The notes under the pieces: model-generated
Seen by the model: the letters and a program-made list of their open reading frames with translations, nothing else
What the model was told of the DNA's origin: nothing
Databases searched by the model: none
Program-made: the position numbers and the translations under genes
Assembly (NCBI GenBank): GCA_029449235.1
Contig: JANATG010000001.1
Span: 62,001-126,000 of the forward strand
Direction of reading: 5' to 3'
Length of the DNA stretch: 64,000 nucleotides
Source of the DNA: Linnemannia schmuckeri
Taxonomy: Eukaryota > Mortierellomycota > Mortierellomycetes > Mortierellales > Mortierellaceae
In this document: piece by piece, positions 1 to 9,588 of the stretch
Layout of the letters: every line of letters starts with the position of its first letter
Numbering within the stretch: the stretch's first letter is position 1

Positions 1-352
1 GAACGGAGATGAAGTTCAGACCTACCCTGGATGCGTCAACCTGTCGTTCGCCTACGTGGAGGGCGAGTCTCTCTTGATGGCTTTGAAGGACATCGCTCTC
101 TCGTCCGGATCTGCCTGCACATCTGCCTCGTTAGAGCCATCGTATGTTCTCCGTGCTCTTGGTGCTGAGGATGATATGGCCCACAGCTCTATCCGCTTTG
201 GAATTGGTCGCTTCACGACTGAGGAGGAGATTGACTTTGTTGTCCAGCGCGTCACTGCACATGTCGACAAGCTCAGGGAGATGAGCCCACTTTGGGAGAT
301 GGTGCAAGAAGGCATTGACATTTCCAAGATTGAATGGGCGCAGCACGCATAA
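1..352 (+). CDS. NFS1: Cysteine desulfurase NFS1, C-terminal part (5' truncated by window edge)
   Basis: Pyridoxal-phosphate cysteine desulfurase that supplies sulfur for iron-sulfur cluster assembly in mitochondria and for tRNA thiolation. Only the last 116 codons are present, reading from base 2 to the TAA at 350-352. The visible part contains the mobile active-site loop SGSACTSASLEPSYVLRALG, whose cysteine carries the persulfide in the IscS/NFS1 family. It is followed by the conserved SIRFGIGRFTTEEEID stretch and a C-terminal tail ending SKIEWAQHA. The tail resembles the SPLWEM...I.WAQH ending of eukaryotic NFS1, which separates it from bacterial IscS only weakly. There is no intron in this piece. 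An AATAAA lies about 76 nt after the stop. The gene converges with NOP2. Confidence 0.95.
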   Translation, partial: NGDEVQTYPGCVNLSFAYVEGESLLMALKDIALSSGSACTSASLEPSYVLRALGAEDDMAHSSIRFGIGRFTTEEEIDFVVQRVTAHVDKLREMSPLWEMVQEGIDISKIEWAQHA

Positions 353-427
353 GTCTTTTTCACTTCGTTTTTTTTCTTTCTGGCTCTAGTTTTGGCAGTT
401 TTTGCTTCTCTGTACAGTCGTCCTATT

Positions 428-433
428 AATAAA
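428..433 (+). promoter_or_regulatory. Candidate polyadenylation signal of NFS1
   Basis: The hexamer AATAAA lies 76 nt after the NFS1 stop codon, at a normal distance for a 3'-end processing signal. The hexamer is common in AT-rich spacer, so this is supported only by position. Confidence 0.4.
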
Positions 434-582
434 AATGCCATTCATCTTCATGTGGAGGTAACAAGTGTTGAAGAAAAGTAATGAAAATGCTGTTTTTTTT
501 GCGCGTGAATATTCTAGAAGCATGCTATGGGTAGAAGGGTGATGGTGATAGAGATTTGATGTATGTGAGAGGGATGGTCAGA

Positions 583-2851
583 TTATGCGTTCTTCTTTGG
601 GCGAAGCTTGATACCCTTTTGCGTCTGCAAGAGCTTGGCTTGTGAGGCACGGATGAGCTCCTCATCTTCATCAGCATTGAATCCAACCTGTTCGACATCC
701 TCGGCCGCCTTTGCAGCTGCAGCCCTCTTCTTTCCGCCACGGTTGCGCTTTCCGGACTCCTCGACAATAGGCGTAAACTCTTCCTCCTCGTCCAAATCAA
801 CATTCTCCTCCTTCTTGGGAATCTTGTTGCTGACCTTCTTGAACTTGGCAACATAGAATCCGTCCATGTTATGCATGTGTGGGTAGTAGCGTCTTGTCAG
901 ACTGATCGAGGGGTGGAAGACCTTCTCCCTGAACCGCGTGAAACCCTCCTTTCCAAAGTCGAGACCGGTCGAGACTAACTTGACGTTGGGGCGCTTCTTC
1001 AGCGCATAATTGACAACATCCTCGTTCTCGTCGACAGTGACCGAGCAGGTCGAGTAGACAATATATCCTCCAGTTTTGCTTCCTGCGTCAACAGAGTCAA
1101 TGGCAGCCAAGATTAACTGCTTCTGAAGCTGGGACAACATCTGGAAATCCTGCTCCGACTTGTTGGTCTTGACAGAGGCATCCTTGGAAATAACTCCAGT
1201 TCCTGAGCAAGGGGCATCCAGCAAAACACGATCAAAGCCTCCAATAACACCGGGGAACTCGCGACCATCATAGTTGCAAACAACAGCGTTCTTGACACCG
1301 AGACGATGAATGTTGGCGACCAAGGATTTTGTACGATCCTTGTTGGCATCGTTAGCAAACACCATTCCAGTGTTCTTCAACAATGCAGCTGCAGTTTGTA
1401 TATGATATGTACAAGAGATGGTTAGCTGTCCGTGCGGACATAGCATCCGACTTATATCAAAACATAGCTCAAATGATAGAATACGTACCGATATATGTGC
1501 TCTTTCCTCCGGGGGCTGAGGCCATATCGAGAACGCGCTCGTGCTCCTGAGGGGCCAAGGCCATGACGGGCAAGAAAGAAGAGGCAGCCTGAAGCATGTA
1601 GTGTCCAGCCAAGTACTCAGGGGTAGCACCAATTGGGACGGGCGAGTCGAAGACCTGGAGACCGACCTTGCTCCACTTGCCAACAGGGTCCAGGTTAACT
1701 CCACGGTTGATCAACGCCTGGGCAAGCTCACGACGACGGGTCTTCAAGGTGTTGGTACGGATAGTGACGGGTCTGGGCACCTCGTTAGCCTCAAAGAACT
1801 CGATAGCCTCCGAGACGGGGAAAATGTAGAAAAGCTTCTCCATGAGGTATTCGTTATAGCCATAGTACAAGCAAAGATCCTTGAGCAATTGCGAGATGTA
1901 GTCGTTGCGGGATCTGTTGTAGAAGGAAGGAAAGAATGGTTGTTAGCATGAGATTTCTTAGACTCGGCTATATCGATGTTAAACGCTTCAGATTGAGCAT
2001 AGGCCATGGGCTTACCTGTTGCCCTCGCGCATCTCTCTAAAGTTGTTGAGGACACGGACAATCTCCTGAATACGCGCCTGAACAACCTGCAAATCAGTGC
2101 TCTGAAGAATTTCATGGTCCTCGCCGGGAAGGACGTATTTGTCGCTTTCCAGCATGATGTTTGTCTGCATCTCGGCCTCAGCCTCCTCAGCCTCGGCCTG
2201 GGCGGCGGCGTCCAACTTCCTCGACTTCGCCTCCATGTCATCCTCGTCAGAGTCCTCCTCGCTGTCGCTAGCAAAAATATCCTCTTCGTTGTCTTCCTCA
2301 CCCTGCTCATTCTCATCCTCGTCATCAGAGCCGAACATGGCAGCTCCAGGGCCCTTGGACTCTTCGTCAGACCCGGCGAATTCATCACCCAAGAAATCAT
2401 CGTTCAAAGCGCCGACCTCGATATCTGAACCCTCCTCGGCGGAGACAAACTCATCGTCCTGTATTCATACAAAAAAAAGAATGAACCATAATGGTTAGAC
2501 AACTGATACGAGTCATACACAAAGAAATATGAAGCCAGGTTACAAGGAGAACTAGGCTTGATCCAGATCGTGCGGTGTATCACATACCATCTCCTCGACG
2601 TCGCTGTCATCGCTTCCGCTAACAGCACCGTAGGCCCATGATTCATCATCGTCCTCACTATCGTCCTGGGGAGCAGCAACCTTGGCCAACTTTTTGCCGC
2701 CCTTGGCCGCGACCTTCGTGGTAGCGGGAGCAGTCTTGGCCTTCTTTGAGGAAGGCTCCTTGGAGGGGTTGCTCTTGCGCTTGTTGTTGTTGGTTTGTGC
2801 GGGAGGAGCAGCCTTGTTGGCGCCCTTCTTGGGTGCAGAACGTCCAGCCAT
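583..2851 (-). CDS. NOP2: Nucleolar 25S rRNA (cytosine-5) methyltransferase NOP2
   Basis: S-adenosylmethionine-dependent RNA m5C methyltransferase of the NOP2/p120 group, needed for large-subunit rRNA modification and 60S assembly in the nucleolus. Four exons (2588-2851, 2016-2458, 1489-1913, 583-1388) give 645 residues in one frame. The first ~90 residues are Lys/Ala-rich (nucleolar-type basic region), followed by a long acidic Asp/Glu/Ser region. The catalytic half carries the SAM-binding DMASAPGGKSTYI motif, the motif IV cysteine in DAPCSGTGV (about residue 438) and the motif VI catalytic cysteine in YSTCS (about 492). A Lys-rich tail ends in LRPKKNA. The start ATG (2849-2851) is the one in frame with the basic N-terminus. 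It shares a 417-bp upstream interval with RPS29. Confidence 0.96.
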
Positions 2852-3268
2852 TGTACAGAGTAGTGGGATGAATGTTATGGGAGAGAGCTGTGAGGTTGAT
2901 GAGAATGGAAAGAGGATGGGGGAAAGGGACTCTTTCTTGAACTGTCGACTGTCACAAAGGAAAAAGAGTAGTAAAATTGGTTGCAGACAGCTGTAAGGTA
3001 GGTTGTTTTCTTTTTTTTTTTTTGTTCGTTTGTTGTTCGAATGAAAGAGGATCAAGGCAGTCACTTCCAGGGCATAACAAACGCGACAGGAGGGCATACA
3101 TATCACATGACACCTCATATAGTGACGTCGACTTCAGGGAGTTTTCAAGGAGCCAGCCAATCAGAATAAGAGAAGAAATTTTCAAGGATCCATATCTAAT
3201 CCGTGGTGATTGCAGCCGGTTGTGTTCCTCCTTTTCACTTTTTGAATCCAAACGTCGAATTCACAAAA
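2852..3268. promoter_or_regulatory. Shared divergent promoter interval of NOP2 and RPS29
   Basis: These 417 bp separate the start codons of NOP2 (minus) and RPS29 (plus) and must hold both core promoters. The interval includes a T-rich run near 3009-3023 and a CRE-like TGACGTCG at 3123-3130. No TATA box was recognised. Joint control of a ribosome-assembly enzyme and a ribosomal protein is inferred from the arrangement only. Confidence 0.6.
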
Positions 3269-4008
3269 ATGGCTCACAGCAACATCTGGAACTCCCACCC
3301 CCGTGGCTATGGCAAGGGCTCCCGCGAGTGGTAAGAAGCACGACCCACCCTGCCCTCTCCTTCTCTTGTCAACATTCCAAGAAGGGACAGCCAAGGCACT
3401 CAAGCAGGAAATCGACAATTAACGGCAAGAAAGGGGACTCCTTTTTTGGCTGTCATCGGAAAAGGAACGGGAAACTACAAACAATGACAATAACGCAGCG
3501 GGCATCATCATCCAGATAATGATCAAAACGGATTTCAAGTGGCAAACCACATCCCATGGCGAACCTCTGATGGATCGGCGTGAATTACTCTGACATTCAG
3601 ATGGTAGTTTAGCGGGATGATGCCACCGACTACCGACTCAGCAAACAGGATCCCCCGACTGATTGCGGGATTCACTACTATAGGCTGTACAATACGATGA
3701 AACCATCATCTGACCTAATGCCATTTTTTTCATTCTTTTTTTCTGTTCACTCCCACAGCCGTGTCTGCACCCACCCCGCTGGTTTGATCCGCAAGTACGG
3801 CCTCAACATCTGCCGTCAGTGCTTCCGTGAGAACTCTGCCGCCATCGGTTTCACCAAGGTACGAACTCGTGGAGTCCTCTTTCCTCAACTCTTAACTTGA
3901 TACTGAACCAATAGCTTGTTTCTGGGCTGTGTTCCTGCAGTGTTTGTGGACATCTCTGTTTCTAACACTTTCTGTTCATCACTTTTACAACCTTCTTAGA
4001 CCCGCTAA
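3269..4008 (+). CDS. RPS29: 40S ribosomal protein S29 (uS14)
   Basis: Small zinc-binding protein of the 40S subunit head. Three exons (3269-3330, 3759-3858, 4000-4008) give exactly 56 residues, the length of yeast RPS29. The protein starts MAHSNIWNSHPRGYGKGSRE and has the four zinc ligands as CRVC (C21, C24) and CRQC (C39, C42) around GLIRKYGLN. The codon for C21 is split by intron 1. The last exon is only 9 bp: ACC CGC TAA, giving the ending GFTKTR. It was placed by family length and by the acceptor at 3998-3999, preceded by a branch-site-like CTAAC and a pyrimidine tract. Reading straight through, or using the earlier TAG at about 3914, gives tails that do not fit the family. The first intron is 428 bp, long for this window. 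Confidence 0.93.
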
Positions 4009-5016
4009 ATTGCCTTTTTGTAGCGGGAACAGCAGTTCCGCCTTTACTTTTAACGCTGGAATAAAGATTCGATCTTTCAGTGCTTTCTCAATTTCTCACT
4101 ATCAATGCGCCAATGGCAATGTGTACAATGGCTCTCTTTTCTTCTTGGACATCACGGAATATTTGGACGTGTCTTTAACATTTGCTTGACTAACTAGTCA
4201 AAGCGAATGTTTACTCAACGCTACATACTTGAGATCAATAGCCCACCGTGACACAATATACACATTTTCAGGACTTGACAATGACTTATACTATTTGTCA
4301 GTCGAAACGATAACGAACGCGGGCATAAAAGTCACTCTTGAAAAGTCCACTCGCCAGTGGACATGATTGAGCAGCTCAACATCGAGGCTGTGCTCTCCAC
4401 TGGTCGCCTCTTCTTTGGATGAGCCTTTTATTGTCCGTGAACCGAAAGTACCCACAATCGTGTCGAATAGTAGACTCGAAGAGTGAGCCTTTGCATTTGT
4501 GTTGACATAATCAAGTGAAAACATATCCTTGTGGCGCGTGTTTTCAAGCTAATACAGAACGTTCAGAACGAGCCAAGGTTCGATAGTTCCGTACTGGGGT
4601 GTGGTTTGTCTGTGTGCACCTGCTTGCTTTCGCCGCCAAATTAGATATCTACTGGCACCTCCATGCCCGTCACACCTGCCTTGGTGCCTGACCCTCAAAG
4701 CAAATCAATAAGATTTCCGCTATTATTTGCCACCAAAATCTCCTGCTGGTATTATGTTTTTGCTTGCTCTTCTTCGCTCCATCCCGACTTCCCCTCTCTT
4801 CCTAAAAAGAAGCGACATTTTCATTACAGACATTCTCTTCCCCTAACCCCCCAAATGCCTGTACGCTAACTATCCTCAACACTTGCCTTTCTGTCGCATC
4901 ATTCTTCTATTATTCTCCGAACCCATAATCCACTTGAACCCGAACGCCACTAACTTCTGACATCTCTTTTTGTTAACAATCAACCAATCAATCCTTCAGT
5001 TGCTCTCGCGCCCAAC
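4009..5016. other. Spacer between RPS29 and TOP3
   Basis: About 1 kb without a supported gene. It must contain the RPS29 3' UTR and the TOP3 promoter. A perfect 7-bp inverted repeat with a 4-nt loop lies at 4345-4362 (GTCCACT...AGTGGAC). The last ~200 bp before TOP3 are pyrimidine-rich, as in many leaders here. I saw no tRNA or other recognisable RNA gene. Confidence 0.5.
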
Positions 5017-8000
5017 ATGAGGATCCTCTGTGTTGCGGAAAAACATGCTATTGCAAAGTCAGTAGCTCAAATATTATCTGACAACCGCTTCCAGACGGTA
5101 AATACAGTCTTCTTCCATGCATTCAGTCAACCATCGCATTGTTTGAGTTTACTCCATCTTACAAATCAGCTCACCTCTATTTATTTTGACTTGGAATATA
5201 ATAGAGGGAGACAGGCGACCAGTACACAAGAAACCTCGAGTTTACTTATCGGTTTCCGAACAACACTATGGCTCAAATCGTCATGACCTCTGTCCGTGGA
5301 CACCTCTGCACGACTGACTTTCCGGACCAATATAGGAAATGGGGCAGCTGTGCTCCTGTTCAACTGTTCGAACTGAACGTTGAAAAGAAACCATCAGCGG
5401 TATGTGTCTTTTTCTTTTTTTAGTTGGCTATTCACAAGTTAGTCAAGGAGCTAAACCAAATCATGCAACACTTTGGCTCGGATAGGACCTTGTGGCACTA
5501 GAACGGAACCTGGCGCATGAGGCGCGGAATGCTAACCAGGTCATGATTTGGACAGACTGCGATCGCGAAGGAGAAAACATCGGAGCCGAGGTCGCTCAAG
5601 TCTGCAGGAGGAGTAACCAACGGATCGTCGTGACAAGAGCGAGATTCAGTTCTGTCACTCCAGCGTAAGTCTTCATGAATGTCCTTGGTGCTTTGAACAG
5701 CAACGCATTAGGCTCAGACACTTGTGAATACTCCCTCTAATCATCGAGTTTCTTCGTCTCCATTGTAGTGAGATTCATAGGGCTATGCAAAACCCAGTTC
5801 AGCTAGACCAACGACAAGTCGACGCTGTCGATGCCAGGATGGAATTGGACTTACGAGTAGGCGCCTCTTTCACTCGTTTTCAGACATTGAGTTTTCAGGA
5901 CTGGTTCCCCGATTTAAAAGACGGTGTTGTCAGTTATGGTATGCTGCAGCTATGCGACTACTAACATGGGTGATCAAGCAGAACAAGATCCATCATAAAG
6001 TCTAACTCGCATACTTTTCTTTTACCTTGGTATTTTCGTAGGACCTTGCCAGTTTCCCACATTGGGGTTCGTTGTGGATCAGTACAGGAGAGTCGAGAAT
6101 TTTATACCCGAGTCATTTTGGAAGTTGGAAGTGAAACACAATAAGGACGGCATCGATGCGAACTTTGTATGGCAACGCGGACATCTTTTTGACCAATTGG
6201 CTTGTCTGGTCATCTATGAGGCCTGCATGGAGATCCCGGGACCGACTTTTCGCATCAATAAGGTGAAATCCAAGCCGACCTCAAAATAGTAAGTATAGCC
6301 GCTTGGAGTGATTGTGTTGTACTCTTGAACTTACTTATCTCGCAGTACAGATGATTAACGCTGTGTTTACAATCTCTCATAGTAAGCCATTACCTCTGAC
6401 GACGGTTGAACTTCAAAAGAGCGGATCAAGGCTCCTTTCAATGTCTTCTGACAGGATTATGACTGTAAGTGAAGAGCACAAAGGAAGCTACTGTAACACG
6501 TCAGATAAATTTTCTTGGCAATTCACCCAACATCTCTTTCTCGCTAATACTAGGTGGCAGAGGGGCTATACACGCAAGGCTGGATCTCATATCCAAGAAC
6601 AGAAACGGACCAATTCGATCAGAACTACGACTTGATGGGACTTGTTCAGAAACAAACTCACAACGGCCTATGGGGAAGGTTCGCTCAACGGTTAGTGGAG
6701 GGAGGATTTAGGAACCCACGAAGGGGCAAGGAGAACGATCAGGCGCATCCACCTATCCACCCTGTCATGCATACCGAGAACTTGGCCGGCGACGAGAAGA
6801 AAGTATACGAGTACATCACCCGCCGATTCTTGGCATGTTGTGCGGAGGATGCTAAAGGCGACCAAACGGATATCGAGGCGGTCATTCATACAGAGACGTT
6901 CAATGCAACGGGACTCATCATCAAGGAACGCAACTACTTGGACGTTTATCCTTACGACAAGTGGTCAGGAACGGTTCTTCCCAACTTTGAAGAAGGTGAG
7001 GAGTTTATACCCACCGAGTTTATGATGAAACATGGCGCCACGACGCGGCCTACAACAATCACAGAGAGTCAACTTATCGCCTTGATGCACAAAAACGGCA
7101 TTGGTAAGTCCGATTTGGTCTGTTACGATGTGATTGAATGTAGCAGTAAATGACACTTGAGGTTACGGACCAAATCAACACTAATGCTTTTTTCGATACT
7201 CTTAGGCACGGATGCTACTATCGCTGACCATATCAAAACTATTATCAATCGAGAGTATGTCGTACGACACAAGCAGGGTAATGAATTTCAGTTCACACCC
7301 TCGACACTTGGGATCGCTCTTGTCGAAGGTTACGACAACATTGGCCTCGACATGAGTTTGTCAAAACCTTTCCTCAGGAGCCAGGCAAGTCACCTTCAGG
7401 CAACAATAGGCAAATGAGTTGAATATTGACAGCAAGAACAGCGGAGACTTGAGAAGAATCCTAACTAGGAACCTTCTGATCTGTCGTTGATACATAGCTT
7501 GAGCGGAACTTGGCTCTGATCTGCCTTGGTACCAAGACTAAGCAACAGGTAGTCGAAGATGGTATCGAGATGTACAGGAACGTCTTTGAGATTGTGAATA
7601 GGGACAAACGCACATTGCATCAGGTATAGATCTACCTCGAAGCTTTCAAAACATCTCACTCTTATGATTGACCATAAAATGAATACTGATCACTCGTTAC
7701 GTAACTGATTTGAGCTTCTAGGCGCTTACACGATACTTAAGGGATGCTCAACGCCCTCCGCCTGGTCCAGGGCAGGAACCAAGGAACGGTGGAGCTCGCA
7801 ATGCTGGCGGAGCTGGAGGTGGAGGTGGAGGTAGAGGAGGTGGAGGCGGTAGAGGAGGTGGAGGCGGTGGAGGAGGTGGAGGTGGTGGAGGAGATGGAGG
7901 TGGTGGAGGAGATGGAGGTGGTGGAGGAGGCGGCGGCCGCGCGGGCAGTGGCGGTGGAAGTAATGGCTTTCAGTCATATGCACCGAACCCTGCAATACCC

Positions 8001-8746
8001 AATATCAGTCAGCAACAGCAAGGCTTTCCAAGTCGTCAGGGCGGAGTAGGTCTTGTCGTTATTTCCACTGTTAGCATCTTCCTTCCTTCCGCGTACCACT
8101 TCATCGTATTAGACGGTTTCGCCAATGTTAATTGGTACGAATTATTTTTGCCCATATCTAGGCTGTAATGGACGCGTTCCGGGAAAACTTGGGATCAGGA
8201 AATGCTGTCGACTCAAAGCCCAGGTGTGCCTGTGGATTGGTGGCCAAGGAGGTAGCGTCGTCAAAAAATAACGGACGATTGTTCTTTGCATGCTCCAAAC
8301 ATCAGTCCATCGCTTGCAAGTTCTTTGCATGGGCGGATGAAGTCAACCCTGCGGCAAAAACTGGACCATGGACTGCTGGTGCTGGCGGTGGACAGCCTCA
8401 GGCACCACAACAATACAGTGCAGCGTTTATGAGCGATAAGCAATGCTTTAAATGCCAGCAGGTAAGTCTCATCTTGTCGTATCCTGCATTACTGCTGGTT
8501 TCGTTGAGTTTTCAGCTTTATCTAGACAACTGTGCCTTATCGTTAACTTTCCGTCCCTATGGATCATAGATGGGCCACTTTTCAAGCAATTGTACTTCAA
8601 CGGGAACCGGTTACGGCAACAATTCATACAACAAGAGCAGTACCAGCGCCAAGTCAAAAGGATCCTCTTCCAAGTCAGCCACCAAACGCACGTCAAAGTC
8701 AAGCATAACCGCTGTTCGTGTCAGCAAGAAATCACGTCCTATTTGA
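5017..8746 (+). CDS. TOP3: DNA topoisomerase III (type IA) with C-terminal GRF zinc finger and CCHC knuckle
   Basis: Type IA topoisomerase that decatenates recombination intermediates, in other eukaryotes with a RecQ helicase and RMI1. Twelve exons (5017-5097, 5205-5399, 5486-5664, 5769-5938, 6042-6288, 6383-6464, 6554-7103, 7206-7384, 7498-7623, 7722-8045, 8162-8461, 8570-8746) join into 869 residues. The Toprim domain begins MRILCVAEKHAIAKSV and has the acidic motif TDCDREGEN (D116, D118, E122). The active-site tyrosine is in QGWISYPRTETDQ (about Y331). A glycine-rich linker encoded at about 7800-7960 leads to a GRF-type zinc finger (CACG...FFAC...CKFFAW) and a CCHC knuckle (CFKCQQMGHFSSNC) split by the last intron. 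The intron after exon 8 uses a GC donor. The gene converges with COPA, with 163 bp between stops. Confidence 0.95.
7385..7497 (+). other. GC-AG intron in TOP3
   Basis: The donor reads CAG|GCAAGT and the acceptor TACATAG|CTT. Splicing here joins LRSQ to LERNLALICLG in frame and matches the topoisomerase III family order. No GT donor nearby preserves both the frame and the family residues. The context (AG|GCAAGT) is that of known GC-AG introns. It is the only non-GT donor among the introns I traced. Confidence 0.85.
7800..7962 (+). repeat. Imperfect GGAGGTGGT-type repeat coding the TOP3 glycine linker
   Basis: Short tandem units built of GGA, GGT and GGC codons, with single AGA and GAT codons interspersed, encode about 45 mostly glycine residues between the catalytic core and the zinc fingers. 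Such slippage-prone tracts usually vary in length between strains. Confidence 0.8.
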
Positions 8747-8909
8747 ATGAATAATACGATTCCTGAAACCGTCCAGCCTCCTCCTCTCCACTTTCTCTCA
8801 TAGAACCTCCGTTTTAACATACTTGTATCATCAGATTTATTGTCTCGTTTTCGTTTATCCGCCTCTGCTTCTTGACTAAAAATAAAATAAACAGCTTGTA
8901 TTCCAGTCT

Positions 8910-9545
8910 TTACGCCATTGAAACCATTCCTGTGCCAGATCCGCCAATCTGTGAGATGTCGCAGATTGTGCACAGGTTACCCTGGAACTCGGGCTTGAAG
9001 TGTGCTCGGCAGTATGGGCACTGCACGCTGGGTGAGCCCCTGTAGATGGGTGTGTAAGAGATGCCGCACACCACAAATGCATTGTACTAGAAAAAAATAG
9101 AACAAGCGAAAAGGAATCAGCACGCTACCACAGATGAAATGAACAACAAACAACAACAGAACACGGATAAATGGACCTTGCCACATACCTGGTCATAGTC
9201 GAGCTGGATCTCGTCGCGGGGATTGCGCTCGGCAACCTGCTGGATCTGGCGGGCCAGGGTCGCGGCCTGACCGGGAGGTGCGAGCTCCAATAAACGGCGC
9301 GCAAATGTCTGTGCCGACTGCAAGTTCCTGTGCTTGTAACATGCCGTCATGGCTGTGCGCAAACTGATAATCATATGCTTGGGCTGCAGCTGTGCTCCTG
9401 TAAAGTATGCTGCCAACTCCAACATCCTCTTCACACCAGCAGGCGATGTGTCGTTCTGGCCCTCACGGCGACTCAGCTCAATGCTCAGTCCAAGAATGTA
9501 CTCGCGGCACACGCCAACCAACTGGAGCGCCTAAAGGTTATAAAA

Positions 9546-9588
<43 letters not shown>

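Noticed and set aside
3600..3670. Possible box C/D snoRNA in RPS29 intron 1
   Set aside because: The best C box has a mismatch and no closing stem was seen, although ribosomal-protein introns often host snoRNAs.
4345..4362. 7-bp perfect inverted repeat with a 4-nt loop
   Set aside because: Short hairpins like this are expected by chance; there is no T tract or conserved partner to suggest a terminator or RNA gene.
7744..8049. Glu/Val-rich open frame over the TOP3 linker
   Set aside because: It is the +1 shadow of the glycine codons; the glycine reading joins in frame with both neighbouring TOP3 exons.
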